The notes beneath the pieces were generated by a model. The model searched no databases, was not told the origin of the DNA, and saw only the letters and a program-made list of their open reading frames with translations. Positions 34,653 through 44,051 of a stretch of DNA of 64,000 bases are shown here, in pieces (the first letter of the stretch is position 1; every line of letters begins with the position of its first letter). A program made the position numbers and the translations under genes. The stretch lies in assembly GCA_020073165.1 (NCBI GenBank), contig JAIQFP010000025.1, positions 1-64,000 on the forward strand. Direction: 5' to 3'. This stretch comes from Terriglobia bacterium. Lineage in GTDB: Bacteria > Acidobacteriota > Terriglobia > Terriglobales > Acidobacteriaceae.

Positions 34653-35534
34653 CTACCTGACCCGCTCTGCTCCTAGCGGATGTCCCTGGGGACGACGAAA
34701 CATGACGTACATGAAAGAACCCAGGACCAGCATGGTGACCACCCCTGCCAGCCGCATGATGTTCATGATGATGGCGCCGTATTTTCCGGTCGCCGGGTCA
34801 TAGTGATAGCAATACAGCAGTACTGCATCCACCAGATTGCCGATCTTGTTCTCGGAGGCCTCCACCAGCCCCAGGCGCAAATCCTTTGGCGGATACTCCA
34901 CGCCGTAGAGGTAGCGCGAGATCTTACCTTCGGGGGTAAGGATCAGGATCGTCGTGGCGTGGGCGAACTGGCCCGTTTTCTCGTCGAACTGATATCCGAA
35001 CCCCGCGGCGCGGGTCAGAGCCGCGATGTTTGACTCGTCTCCGCTGAGGAAGTGCCATCCTTGCTCGGCGCCTGGGCGGTTATAACGCTGCAGGAAGGTG
35101 TGTTTCTTTTCCGCGGCCATCTCGGGGGTCTCGCGGGGATCGAAGCTCACCGTGATCACGTCGAATTGCTTGCCCACATCAAACTTCACATTCGCCAGCG
35201 AGCTCGTCAGCCCGCTCAGAACCTCGCCGCATAGCATGGGGCACTGGTAGTAGACCAGGTTCAGGATCATCGGCTTCTTGCCAAAGTAGTCTGCCAGGCG
35301 CACTGGCTTCCCGGTCTCGTCGCGAAAAGTCAGGTTAGGCGGAATCTGCTCGCCCAGGCGCTGCTCCACACCCACCGCCTTCAACATGGGCGGACGTTGA
35401 CTGGTGGGCGGAGTAGCCATCGTGCCCATGCCGTTACCCGGATACATTTGGGCCCGCGCCGACCCCAGCAGCGCGAACGCTGCCAGCGTGGCGAGCCCGA
35501 GCTTCCAACCGGTGAATCGGTTTCTACTGCTCAC
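34653..35534 (-). CDS. SCO/SenC-type copper chaperone with C-terminal membrane anchor
   Basis: Encodes 293 residues; GTG 35534 overlaps the previous stop by 11 bp. A signal peptide (ATLAAFALLGSARAQ) precedes a thioredoxin-fold SCO domain with the copper site YYQCPMLCGEV (CxxxC) and the distal His in QFAHATTILIL. A single membrane helix near the end (MNIMRLAGVVTMLVLGSFMYVMF) anchors it. SCO proteins load copper into the CuA site of subunit II, the product of the very next gene. Anchoring at the C-terminus is typical of SCO proteins in ACIII-caa3 loci. Confidence 0.88.
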   Translation of the reverse strand: MSSRNRFTGWKLGLATLAAFALLGSARAQMYPGNGMGTMATPPTSQRPPMLKAVGVEQRLGEQIPPNLTFRDETGKPVRLADYFGKKPMILNLVYYQCPMLCGEVLSGLTSSLANVKFDVGKQFDVITVSFDPRETPEMAAEKKHTFLQRYNRPGAEQGWHFLSGDESNIAALTRAAGFGYQFDEKTGQFAHATTILILTPEGKISRYLYGVEYPPKDLRLGLVEASENKIGNLVDAVLLYCYHYDPATGKYGAIIMNIMRLAGVVTMLVLGSFMYVMFRRPQGHPLGAERVR

Positions 35535-36075
35535 TGCCTTGTCCCTTCCCGGCGCCCGGCCGGAGCGGTTGTTTGACGGCGGCGGTAGTCTTGCCCACCG
35601 GCTTCTTCACAGCGCTGGCCGGAGCCGTCGCGCCGCTCTGCGGAAGCACGGGCAATCCCCGCTGCACCACCAGTTCCATGGCTCGCTCGATGGGAATACG
35701 CACCACGCCGCTCTTCTCGTCCACCCAGCCATAGCTATTCAGTTGCTGCTCTTCTTTCACCCGGTCGCTGTTTAGCTGGCCGCCCTCATCTTCTTCCAGG
35801 AGGGGCTCGGGAAAATCCTTCTTGATCTCTGCTTTGGTTTCCGCCCGTGTAGGCTTGCCCGTCTCCGGCTTCGCCGCCACCAGCGGATTCTGCGGTGGCT
35901 GGCTGGCTCTCTGATACACATCCAGATAGTGGTACACCCCGATCAGAATGAAGTAAGACAGCACGCAGGTCACCGCCAGTCCTATCAGGAACGCGAACAC
36001 CGCCTTCGCGTTCAGGTCCTCGCGTTCGAATTCGCCGTTGCCGCTGGCCGCGGGTTTGTTCGTCTCTTCACTCAT
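35524..36075 (-). CDS. Small membrane protein of the ACIII-caa3 locus
   Basis: Encodes 183 residues from ATG 36075, overlapping the actF stop by 8 bp. One membrane helix (KAVFAFLIGLAVTCVLSYFILIGVYHYL) is followed by an exported Pro/Glu/Lys-rich region with the conserved-looking YGWVDEKSGVVRIPIERAMELVVQRGLP and a low-complexity basic tail. Proteins of this plan occur between ActF and the oxidase genes in other ACIII loci; a role in assembly or in holding the two complexes together is inference only. A longer in-frame extension upstream lies inside actF. Confidence 0.72.
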   Translation of the reverse strand: MSEETNKPAASGNGEFEREDLNAKAVFAFLIGLAVTCVLSYFILIGVYHYLDVYQRASQPPQNPLVAAKPETGKPTRAETKAEIKKDFPEPLLEEDEGGQLNSDRVKEEQQLNSYGWVDEKSGVVRIPIERAMELVVQRGLPVLPQSGATAPASAVKKPVGKTTAAVKQPLRPGAGKGQGSEQ

Positions 36076-37279
36076 GCGCCGGTTCCAGTACTTCTTTTGC
36101 ATCCAGGTCGTAGGCGGGCAGCAGGGGCATGGAACCCAGGTTCCGGAAGAAGTACGCCAGCCACAAGCCACCCATGGCGACGGGCACCACTACGTCCGCC
36201 CAAGTCACCGTCAATGTGTTGGAGAAATTCGGTTCGATGTTCCAGAAAATATCCAGGTAGCGCATCACCATCAGCCAGATGGCCAGCCAGACCAGGCGGG
36301 TCACGTCACGCTTGAAGGGACGCGACAGCAACATCACAAACGGCACGGCAAAGTGGAAAACCACCAGGAACAGTCCGATGTATCCCCAACCGCCGTTCAG
36401 CCGCCTCATGTACCAGGTGATTTCTTCCGGCAAATTGCCCGCCCAGATGATGAGCCACTGCGAAAACTCGAAATACGCCCATACCATCACGAAGGTCAGC
36501 ATCAGTTTGCCGTGGTCGTGGACGTAGTCGGGCTTCAACATCTCCGACATCGGCTTGTACCGCACAAGAATTCGCTCCACCACGACCGCGAAGCAGATGG
36601 CCGACAAAACTTGCCCGGCCAGGACCAGCAGGCCGTAGATGGTCGAAATCCAACTGGGGTCAAGCGACATCACCCAATCGATGGCGGCGAACGATATGGT
36701 GAAGCCGTACAGAATCAGGCCGGGGCCGGCGAGCGCCCGAAAGCGCGCGCTGTGGTCGCGCGCGGGAGGCTGGTCCTGCTCCCGCGACCACTTCGTCAGG
36801 AAGAAGGACAAGGCGTTCCAGATAGCAAAATAGATGACAGCACGAAGAATGAATCCGTTCACCGAAAGATAGGAGCGGGTGATCTCCTGCAAGTGCTCAC
36901 GCAGATGCTTGTCCGTGATGGACTCCAGCGGCCGCGCCCACACATAGAGTTTGGGAAGCCCGAACAAACAGATGGGAACGAACAGCAGGGCCATGAACGG
37001 GAGGGTGCGCATGGCTGCTCCCATGATGCGACGGATGACCATGCCCCAGCCGCCTCCGGTCATATGGCGCAGCATGAGGACCGCCATCGATCCCAGAGCC
37101 ACGCCCAGCCAGGCCATGAAGCTAAGCAGGTAGCCGCGGAAAAACACAGCCGGCTGGGCAAACGCACCCGCCACAGCGATCACGCTGAAAATCACGCCCA
37201 CGACCAGCGAACGCTGTCCGATGGTCTTGACCACGAGCGGCGCCATCAAGTCCGGGTTGCGCATGTGCGCCGTGCTCAT
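36068..37279 (-). CDS. actF: Alternative Complex III membrane subunit ActF
   Basis: Encodes 403 residues from ATG 37279, overlapping the actE stop (ATGA). About ten membrane helices are readable, with the family segments SFAAIDWVMSLDPSWISTIYGLLVLAGQ, FSQWLIIWAGNLPEEITWYMRR and FHFAVPFVMLLSRPFKR. ActF is the second NrfD-like integral subunit, paralogous to ActC, and contributes to the quinol-side membrane core of ACIII. Length is typical. It is flanked by actE and the small membrane protein. Confidence 0.92.
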   Translation of the reverse strand: MSTAHMRNPDLMAPLVVKTIGQRSLVVGVIFSVIAVAGAFAQPAVFFRGYLLSFMAWLGVALGSMAVLMLRHMTGGGWGMVIRRIMGAAMRTLPFMALLFVPICLFGLPKLYVWARPLESITDKHLREHLQEITRSYLSVNGFILRAVIYFAIWNALSFFLTKWSREQDQPPARDHSARFRALAGPGLILYGFTISFAAIDWVMSLDPSWISTIYGLLVLAGQVLSAICFAVVVERILVRYKPMSEMLKPDYVHDHGKLMLTFVMVWAYFEFSQWLIIWAGNLPEEITWYMRRLNGGWGYIGLFLVVFHFAVPFVMLLSRPFKRDVTRLVWLAIWLMVMRYLDIFWNIEPNFSNTLTVTWADVVVPVAMGGLWLAYFFRNLGSMPLLPAYDLDAKEVLEPAHE

Positions 37280-37932
37280 TTCGGCTCCTCCGGCGCGGAG
37301 TTGGCGGATTTCGGCTCCACCACTGGCAAGGTCGCTCCCGAGCCCGGTTCTTCGAATCGCGGCAGCTCCGAGGGAACTTTCTCTCCTGACGGAACGTCCG
37401 CCATGGTCGCATTCTGGCTCAACTGGAGGGCGCGGACATAGGCGATGATGCACCAGCGGTCGCGTGCCGGAATCTGTGACGCATAATCCGGCATGATGCC
37501 GAACCCGTTGCTGATCACGTCGAAGAAATAGCCCAATGGCGCCTTGCGCAGCCGTTCGCTGTGATACGAGGGCGGCTTGCGAGGGAATCCTCGGGAGGGC
37601 ACGAAGCCGTTGCCATCGCCCAGCCGCGAGTGGCAAGGCGCGCAAAAGATGTCGAAACGTTCGCGTCCGCGCGCCAGCACTTCTTCAGTCACTGGGAACG
37701 GCATGAAGTCGCCGGGGTTGTTGCCGATCTTTCCGGTATAGAAATAAGTGTCTTCGTGCAACTGCCCGCGGGCCACGGTGCCCTCCACCGGCGTCCGGGC
37801 TGAGCGCAAGTCGGCGTAGAAGTCGCTTTCGGCCAGCGGCTTGAAGCGCGGCTGGTCGTGCATGTCCTGTCGGCAGCCAGCCAGCAGCAGCATCAGCGCG
37901 CCCAGAAGCGAGATTTTCCGGCAGTTCCGCAT
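37276..37932 (-). CDS. actE: ACIII monoheme cytochrome c subunit ActE
   Basis: Encodes 218 residues from ATG 37932. It is a lipoprotein: basic start, hydrophobic LLGALMLLLAGC with lipobox Cys at about residue 20. A single heme site CAPCH sits in RFDIFCAPCHSRLGDG, with a Met candidate in NGFGIMPDYASQIP as sixth ligand. The C-terminal 40 residues are Pro/Glu-rich. ActE carries one heme on the periplasmic face of the complex and hands electrons towards cytochrome c. It starts 5 bp downstream of the actD stop. Confidence 0.9.
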   Translation of the reverse strand: MRNCRKISLLGALMLLLAGCRQDMHDQPRFKPLAESDFYADLRSARTPVEGTVARGQLHEDTYFYTGKIGNNPGDFMPFPVTEEVLARGRERFDIFCAPCHSRLGDGNGFVPSRGFPRKPPSYHSERLRKAPLGYFFDVISNGFGIMPDYASQIPARDRWCIIAYVRALQLSQNATMADVPSGEKVPSELPRFEEPGSGATLPVVEPKSANSAPEEPK

Positions 37933-37936
37933 GGCC

Positions 37937-38473
37937 CTAGCTGGGCACCTCCGAAATAGATTTCGGGGTCAAGCTTTCCAGGAACCGCCGCGTCTGGACA
38001 CTGTCGTACTTGGGATCGGAGGAGAACACGATCAGGAAAAACCGGTCCTTGGTGGCAAAGGCGAAGCGCGGTGCGTTGAACACCGGGTGATAAGGCATGG
38101 GCAGGCCGTTCAGAGCGAGCATGCCGAACACGGCCGCCAGCGCCGCAAAAAGAATGGTCATCTCAAAAGTCACGACGATGAACGCCGGCCAGGAGTGATA
38201 CGGCTTGCCTCCCACGTTCAGGGGATAGCTGACGGCCGAAATCCAGTACTGCATGAGGTAGCCGGACAAACCCCCGATCAGTCCGCCGATGAGCACCACC
38301 AGAGGCACATTGTTCTTGTGGAAGCCGATGGCTTCCGCCAGGCCTTCGACCGAGAAGGGGCTGAAAGCGTCGATCTTCTGATAGCCCGCCTCGTGGGTGT
38401 GATGCGCCGCTGCTACCAGGACGCTGGCCGAGTCAAATTCCGCCAGCATGCCGTAGATGGGAGGCCGCTTCAT
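37937..38473 (-). CDS. actD: ACIII subunit ActD (DUF3341)
   Basis: Encodes 178 residues from ATG 38473. The start (YGMLAEFDSASVLVAAAHHTHEAGYQKIDAFSPFSVEGL) and two membrane helices (LVVLIGGLIGGLSGYLMQYW and ATFEMTILFAALAAVFGMLAL-like) define DUF3341. FATKDRFFLIV closes the soluble part. ActD is a two-helix scaffold subunit without cofactors. Its start overlaps the actC stop (ATGA), as is normal for this operon. Confidence 0.92.
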   Translation of the reverse strand: MKRPPIYGMLAEFDSASVLVAAAHHTHEAGYQKIDAFSPFSVEGLAEAIGFHKNNVPLVVLIGGLIGGLSGYLMQYWISAVSYPLNVGGKPYHSWPAFIVVTFEMTILFAALAAVFGMLALNGLPMPYHPVFNAPRFAFATKDRFFLIVFSSDPKYDSVQTRRFLESLTPKSISEVPS

Positions 38474-39840
38474 TCCTTCACCTCCGCTTCCGGCAACAGG
38501 GTACGCATCTCAAAGATCGAGATCATGGGCAGGATGCGCACGAACAGGAACATGGCGGCCAGGAACATGCCGATGGTCCCGACATAGGTCATCCAGTCCC
38601 AGCGCGTCGGGTAGTACATGCCCCAGGAAGAGTTGAGGAAGTCCCGTTGCAGGCTGACCACGACAATGATGAAGCGCTCCAGCCACATGCCGACAAGGAT
38701 GACGCCGGAAACCGCAAACAGCGCGACCGGCTTGGTGCGCAGCTTGCGGATCCACAATACCTGCGGGATCACGATGTTGCAGGCGATCAGCATGTAGTAG
38801 AAGAAGGCATAAGGCCCGTGCAAGCGGTTCCACAGTGTGAACGCGTCGTAACGATTTCCGCTGTACCAGCCCATGAATCCTTCAATGATGTAGCCGTAAG
38901 CCACGATCAGTCCGGTGGCGAGCATGACTTTGGCCGAGTTCTCCAGGTGGCGCTCGGTGATGAAGTCCTCCAGGGCGTAAATCTTGCGAATGGGGATGGC
39001 CAGCATCAGCACCATGGCAAAACCGGAGTAGATGGCGCCGGCCACAAAGTACGGCGGGAAGATGGTGGTATGCCAGCCTGGCACGATCCCGACGGCGAAG
39101 TCAAAGCTGACCACGGTGTGTACCGAGAGCACCAGCGGCGTGGCTAGTCCGGCCAGCAGCAGGTACGCCGTCTCGTAGCGGAACCAGTGGCGCGCGGAGC
39201 CCCGCCAACCCATGGCCAGAATGCCATAGATGATCCTCGCCCAGCGATTTTCCGAGCGGTCACGCAGGGTCGCGAGGTCGGGAATCAATCCGATGAACCA
39301 GAACAGCAGCGAAACTGTGAAATAAGTGGAGACGGCGAACACGTCCCACACCAGCGGGCTGCGGAATTGCGGCCAGATTCCCATGGTGCTGGGATAGGGG
39401 AACATCCAGTAGGCGAGCCATGGCCGGCCCATGTGAATCAGTGGAAAGATGCCGGCGCTGGCCACGGCAAACAGCGTCATGGCCTCGGCAAAGCGGTTGA
39501 TGGAGTTGCGCCACGATTGCCGCAGCAGCAGCAGGATGGCCGAGATCAGGGTTCCGGCGTGTCCGATACCGATCCACCACACGAAGTTGACGATGGCGAA
39601 TCCCCAGCCGATCGGGATGTTGATCCCCCAGATGCCGGTGCCACGAACCAGCAGGTAGCCGATGGCATACAGCAACATCATAGTCACCAGGAAAAACGCG
39701 CCAAAACCGATGAACCACGAGGTTGAGGTGGGTCGGGTCAGCACGATCGCGCTGATCTTGTCAGTGACCGAGCCAAACGTGTAGCCGGGCTCAATTACCG
39801 GAGCCTGCTTGCCGCCCGCCTGTTCGCTGCGCTCGTCCAT
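38470..39840 (-). CDS. actC: ACIII membrane subunit ActC (NrfD/PsrC family)
   Basis: Encodes 456 residues from ATG 39840. About ten membrane helices, with FVWWIGIGHAGTLISAILLLLRQSWRNSINRFAEAMT early (the quinol-site His-containing helix), IPLIHMGRPWLAYWMFPYP, and VHTVVSFDFAVGIVPGWHTTIFPPYFVAGAI. It is the NrfD-like subunit that should bind and oxidise menaquinol. It starts 13 bp after the actB stop. All family landmarks are intact. Confidence 0.94.
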   Translation of the reverse strand: MDERSEQAGGKQAPVIEPGYTFGSVTDKISAIVLTRPTSTSWFIGFGAFFLVTMMLLYAIGYLLVRGTGIWGINIPIGWGFAIVNFVWWIGIGHAGTLISAILLLLRQSWRNSINRFAEAMTLFAVASAGIFPLIHMGRPWLAYWMFPYPSTMGIWPQFRSPLVWDVFAVSTYFTVSLLFWFIGLIPDLATLRDRSENRWARIIYGILAMGWRGSARHWFRYETAYLLLAGLATPLVLSVHTVVSFDFAVGIVPGWHTTIFPPYFVAGAIYSGFAMVLMLAIPIRKIYALEDFITERHLENSAKVMLATGLIVAYGYIIEGFMGWYSGNRYDAFTLWNRLHGPYAFFYYMLIACNIVIPQVLWIRKLRTKPVALFAVSGVILVGMWLERFIIVVVSLQRDFLNSSWGMYYPTRWDWMTYVGTIGMFLAAMFLFVRILPMISIFEMRTLLPEAEVKE

Positions 39841-39853
39841 GAAGTCGCTCTGA

Positions 39854-42800
39854 CTATTCCTTCAATTCAGGGTTCGGGTTGCGAATCTCCGCCAGGTACG
39901 TGGTCCGCGGCCGGGTGTTGAGGTCGGCCAGCAGGCTGTAGTTGCGCGCCTGCGCCTTCAGCTTCGAAACCCGGCTGTTGGGATCGTTGATATTGCCGAA
40001 CACAATGGCATCCGCCGGACAGGACTGCTGGCAGGCGGACTGCAACTCGTTGTCGCGAATCTTGCGGTCCTCGCGCTCCGCGTCAATACGGTGCAGATTA
40101 ATGCGCTGCACGCAGTAGGTGCACTTCTCCATCACGCCGCGGCTGCGTATGCTGACGTTGGGATTGCGCATCATCTTGAACTGGGGCGTAGTCCAGTCCT
40201 GGAACAGCAGGAAATTGAAGCGCCTCACTTTGTAGGGACAGTTGTTCGAGCAATAGCGCGTGCCCACGCAGCGGTTGTAGACCATGTCGTTCAAACCTTC
40301 GCTGCTGTGGACAGTGGCGCCCACCGGGCAAACCACTTCGCAGGGCGCGTTCTCGCAGTGCATGCAGGGCACGGGCTGGAAGTAAGCTTTGGGATTGTCG
40401 CGGTCGCCCTGGTAGTAGGCGTCCACGCGCAGCCAGTGCATGTGGCGGCCGAGGACGACCTGCTCCTTGCCGACCACGGCGATATTGTTTTCCGACTGGC
40501 AGGCGACGATACAGTTGTTGCAGCCCACGCAGGCATTCAGGTCAATGGCCATTCCCCAGGCGTAGGCTTCGCTTTTGTAGGGATAGTCGGGATAGAGCGT
40601 CAGACCGTGCGGCGGCTCTTCCTCTTGGGCGAAGTTTGGTTCCGTCTTGTATTCGTCAAGGGAAGCGGCACGCACCAGCGGACGCGCGCCCACCGGTGTT
40701 TCCATGGTCTGGTAGCCCTGGGTGGTCGCCAGCTTGTAGATGTCGCCGGTCTTGCGAATGACGACGCCGGTGGCTGTCCATGGGGTTGCGCTGTAGCGCA
40801 GCGGATACATATCGAAGCCCGCGCCGGTGCCCACGCGGCCAGCGCGGCGGCGTCCGTAGCCCAAGAAGGCAGTGACCGAATTGTCGGGATGTCCCGCCTG
40901 TACCCAGACTGGAGCCGTGACCTTCTTGCCGTTCAACTCCAGCTCGATCACGTCCTCGCTCTTCACCCCCAGGCGTTCCGCCATCGCCGGACCAATTAGC
41001 AGCGGGTTGTCCCAGGTCATCTTCGACATCGGATTTGGCAGTTCCTGTAACCAGCCGTTGTTGGAGAAGCGGCCGTCGTAGATGGAAGGATCGCGGCGGA
41101 AGTTGAGCTCGACAGCATTTTGGTCGGGAGCGATGGACTCTGGGAACTTGCCCGCCTTCAGAGAAACCTGCTTCGGCTGAAACGCGGTGCCTTCAAGCCA
41201 TCCATCATGCAGTGCCTTACGCCAGAATTCGTCGAAGTCGGCACCGGGATGCTGCTTCTGCCAGTAAGCCTGAACAATCTCATGACCGGAGGAGGAGGTT
41301 TGGCCCGAGAGGGCTGCCACAAACTCGTTCGCGCTCTTGCCGCCATAGAGCGGCGCAATCAGCGGCTGTACGATGCTGACCGTGCCATCGTAGGCGCGGG
41401 CATCGCCCCAAGCTTCAAGATAGTGCGCCTCGTTGACGTGCCACTGGCAAAGCTCCGCCGTCTCGTTCTGGTAAAGGCCCAAATGCACACGGATGGGAAT
41501 ATTTGTGTTCTTCAGCGTGTTGGCGAAATCGAAATCCGCGGGCGCATCGTAGGCCGGATTACCTCCCAGAATGAACAGCATGTCCACCTTGCCGGCGCGC
41601 ATGTCGGAGACCAGATCTTTGAGCGACTCGGTCTGGTTGATCGGGTTGGCATCGACTGGATCGGTGTAGAAGACGGTTTTGCCGACGTTGCCCAAGAGCT
41701 GGTTTAGGGCGTGGGCCGAAGCGTGAACTGCGGCAGACTGATGATTCCCCGGAATCACAATGATGGATCCGTTGTGGGCCGCTAAATCCTTCATCATCGC
41801 GGCGTAGAATCCAGGCGGCCCAGTCGGCCCGACCACAAGATGGGAATTACCCGAGGCAATTTCCAGTAAGGAATCTGTAAAGACAGCGATTTCACTCGCT
41901 CTCATCGGCGCCCTATAATCCGCCTTTGCCCCGGTCGCGCTCATCCCGCTCTCGACCACACACAGCCGGTTCATGTTGCCGTCGGGGTCGCGCCGCTTGG
42001 CGAAGTCGCGGATGTAGCGTGTCGAGCCGGGGAATCCTGCGAACAGAAAATCCGCATCCAGCGACAGAATCACATCTGCTTTCGAGAAGTCGTAGCGCGT
42101 CTCCACCGGCTGACCGAAGGCCATCTGCGCGCCTGCGTACACGTTGTCGCGATTGATAGGCTCATACACATGCCACTTGGCTTGCGGATAAATCTTGAGC
42201 AGCGAACGCAACTGGTCGGCCAGCGTGGGCGAGGAAATCGTCTGGGTCAGAATCCTGACGCCTTGCCCCTGCAACGCCTTCTGCACAGTCAGGGGTCCGC
42301 GGATTGCTTCGATGAATCCCGCCCAGGTGCGCACATCGCCGAGATGGGTGATGGTCTGCGAGCGGTCCGGATCGTACATCTCCAGCATAGAAGCCTGGGC
42401 GAACACATCGGTGCCGCCGAGGCTGGCGGGATGCTGATCGTTGCCCTCAATCTTGGTGGGCCGGTACATGTGGCTTTCCACCAGCACCGGCGAGGCGTAT
42501 CCGCCCAACGTGAACGCGGTAGCGAAAAACAGCGGCCGCCCGGGAATGACTTCTTCTGGCTGCCGCACATAGGGCACGATGGGTTCGAGCGGCTGCTTGG
42601 TGCAAGCGGTCATGCCCGCCAGCGCCAGCGATGCGCCCATCAGTTTGAGGAAACCGCGCCGCGAGGCGGAGTCCAGCCACTCCGATGCGCCCTTGGGAAA
42701 CTCGCGGTGCATCATCTCCTGGAACTCGGCGCTTCCCGCGAGTTCTTCGAGACTACGCCAGAACTCCGGCCCCTTGGTCTCAGCGATGCGGGCGCGAGCA

Positions 42801-42868
42801 GTCTCCAGGTCGAGCTTGTGCTTCTTGCTGGGACAAACAGCTTCGCGGTTTTGCTTTTCCTCTTTCAT
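39854..42868 (-). CDS. actB: ACIII molybdopterin-like/iron-sulfur subunit ActB
   Basis: Encodes 1004 residues from ATG 42868. A short N-terminal domain (CPSKKHKLDLETARARI) is followed by a buried Tat-like motif, SRRGFLKLMGASLALAG, near residue 70. The large first region is the molybdoenzyme fold that has lost its cofactor ligands in this family. The C-terminal third is a ferredoxin domain: CVGCNNCIVACQSEN, CMHCENAPCEVVCPVGA, CVGTRYCSNNCPYKV and CTYCVQRINLHR, for three 4Fe-4S and one 3Fe-4S cluster. It receives electrons from ActC and passes them to the heme subunits. A repeat element separates it from actA. Confidence 0.95.
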   Translation of the reverse strand: MKEEKQNREAVCPSKKHKLDLETARARIAETKGPEFWRSLEELAGSAEFQEMMHREFPKGASEWLDSASRRGFLKLMGASLALAGMTACTKQPLEPIVPYVRQPEEVIPGRPLFFATAFTLGGYASPVLVESHMYRPTKIEGNDQHPASLGGTDVFAQASMLEMYDPDRSQTITHLGDVRTWAGFIEAIRGPLTVQKALQGQGVRILTQTISSPTLADQLRSLLKIYPQAKWHVYEPINRDNVYAGAQMAFGQPVETRYDFSKADVILSLDADFLFAGFPGSTRYIRDFAKRRDPDGNMNRLCVVESGMSATGAKADYRAPMRASEIAVFTDSLLEIASGNSHLVVGPTGPPGFYAAMMKDLAAHNGSIIVIPGNHQSAAVHASAHALNQLLGNVGKTVFYTDPVDANPINQTESLKDLVSDMRAGKVDMLFILGGNPAYDAPADFDFANTLKNTNIPIRVHLGLYQNETAELCQWHVNEAHYLEAWGDARAYDGTVSIVQPLIAPLYGGKSANEFVAALSGQTSSSGHEIVQAYWQKQHPGADFDEFWRKALHDGWLEGTAFQPKQVSLKAGKFPESIAPDQNAVELNFRRDPSIYDGRFSNNGWLQELPNPMSKMTWDNPLLIGPAMAERLGVKSEDVIELELNGKKVTAPVWVQAGHPDNSVTAFLGYGRRRAGRVGTGAGFDMYPLRYSATPWTATGVVIRKTGDIYKLATTQGYQTMETPVGARPLVRAASLDEYKTEPNFAQEEEPPHGLTLYPDYPYKSEAYAWGMAIDLNACVGCNNCIVACQSENNIAVVGKEQVVLGRHMHWLRVDAYYQGDRDNPKAYFQPVPCMHCENAPCEVVCPVGATVHSSEGLNDMVYNRCVGTRYCSNNCPYKVRRFNFLLFQDWTTPQFKMMRNPNVSIRSRGVMEKCTYCVQRINLHRIDAEREDRKIRDNELQSACQQSCPADAIVFGNINDPNSRVSKLKAQARNYSLLADLNTRPRTTYLAEIRNPNPELKE

Positions 42869-42885
42869 TAAACAAACACCAGCCC

Positions 42886-43109
42886 TGTCATCCTGAGCGA
42901 AGCGAGAGTCCGCGAAGCGGACTCCCGCGCAGTCGAAGGACCCCTATGGCCTTGATACCGCTCGCGACGTTCCAAGGCATTCTCCCTCGGTCCTCGACGC
43001 CACGGTGAGAACGCCTTGCATCGGCGCTCTGCGGCTACGCCCACTTGCGGGGTCCTTCGACTCCGTGACTGCTTTGCTGCGCTCCGCATTCACTCCGCTC
43101 AGGATGACA
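42886..43109. repeat. Composite inverted-repeat element between actA and actB
   Basis: Two arms of about 60 bp face each other: 42886-42944 and 43049-43109. Read the same way, both begin GGGGTCCTTCGACT and end CGCTCAGGATGACA, while their middles differ. The spacer holds a further inverted repeat (AAGGCATTCTC against GAGAACGCCTT). No gene fits inside. The arrangement resembles a small non-autonomous mobile or REP/BIME-type element that has landed in the operon. Confidence 0.72.
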
Positions 43110-43121
43110 TTCTTAAGACGC

Positions 43122-43817
43122 TCATCGGTGACACGTCGAGCAACTCATAATGTCGGTGGCCGTGCGCAATTTGTATTTCTTCACCAAGTCCATTCCCAGC
43201 GACAACTGATCGGTATAAGGCTGACCATCGACAAGCACGGGTTGGCTGCTCGACGGCTCCTGGTAGCGCATGTTGAACACCTGCTCGCGCGGACGCAGGT
43301 ACTTTTCCGGCGCACGGTGGCAATCCAGGCACCACTCCATCTGTAGCGAAGCGTAGTTATACATCAAGGGCATACGGTCCACCGGCCCGTGGCAGGTATT
43401 GCAGCCGACGCCCTTGTTGATGTGAATGCTGTGATTGAAATAGACGAAGTCCGGCAGATCGTTGACCCGGTTCCACACCAGCGACTTGCCGCTGCGGTAG
43501 CTCTCGCGCACCGGCTCCAGCATCGCGGCGTTAGTCCAGATCTGGGAGTGGCAGTTCATGCAAGTCTTGGTGGGCGGGATGCCGGCAAAGCTCGAAGTCT
43601 CCACCGAAGTGTGGCAGTAGCGGCAATCGATGCCAAGCCCAGCGACATGATGCTGGTGACTGAAAGGCGCGGGCTGGGGCCGGGCCACTCCGGCGTACGT
43701 CACGTAGGGCGAGCGCTGGACGGTCGCGGCCACCCAGAACAACGCCGCCACCACGAAGACCGCTCCAAAGATCGTGGCCCGGGAGATGGTGTTCGTACTG
43801 CGATGAAATATCTGCAT
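43122..43817 (-). CDS. actA: ACIII pentaheme cytochrome c subunit ActA
   Basis: Encodes 231 residues from ATG 43817. One N-terminal membrane helix (TIFGAVFVVAALFWVAATVQ) anchors it. Five CxxCH sites are visible: CRYCH, CMNCH, CNTCH, CLDCH and CSTCH, as in the pentaheme ActA of ACIII. The region KSLVWNRVNDLPDFVYFNHSIH between hemes is also typical. It is the first gene of the respiratory operon and collects electrons at the periplasmic side. A repeat element of about 220 bp lies between its stop and actB. Confidence 0.93.
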   Translation of the reverse strand: MQIFHRSTNTISRATIFGAVFVVAALFWVAATVQRSPYVTYAGVARPQPAPFSHQHHVAGLGIDCRYCHTSVETSSFAGIPPTKTCMNCHSQIWTNAAMLEPVRESYRSGKSLVWNRVNDLPDFVYFNHSIHINKGVGCNTCHGPVDRMPLMYNYASLQMEWCLDCHRAPEKYLRPREQVFNMRYQEPSSSQPVLVDGQPYTDQLSLGMDLVKKYKLRTATDIMSCSTCHR

Positions 43818-43931
43818 CGAGTGAAGACTTTGCGTGCAGTGGGAACCACACCCAGGGGTCCCCGGTTCATGCAGCGTTGCGTGACCTGGTTAAGTCACAG
43901 ATGGTTGTGAGGTTGAACACGAAAACGGGTG

Positions 43932-43937
43932 ATTATA
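43932..43937 (-). promoter_or_regulatory. Candidate -10 element for the act-cox operon
   Basis: TATAAT reads on the minus strand at 43932-43937, about 115 bp before the actA start. No good -35 is present at 17 bp, and a small dyad, GGGTTGTACCC (43950-43960), covers the position where it would be. An activator-dependent promoter is therefore possible. The 5' leader of about 108 nt shows no other strong structure. Confidence 0.35.
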
Positions 43938-44029
43938 ACAAACCGGGAGGGTTGTACCCTGTGACCGCAAATTAAATTTGGAGAGTGAGGAAATGGATGA
44001 GGCCTGCCACTGCGCGCGAGGTGGCCGAA

Positions 44030-44051
44030 GGGACGCCGGCGCTACGGCTAG
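44030..44051. repeat. Dispersed GACGCCGGCGCTA repeat copy
   Basis: One mismatch from the copy at 25832-25853. It overlaps the 3' end and stop of the aldehyde dehydrogenase gene. Confidence 0.5.

Noticed and set aside
36038-37441. 467-residue plus-strand frame across actE/actF
   Set aside because: His/Gln/Arg-rich antisense of membrane genes; no signal of coding.
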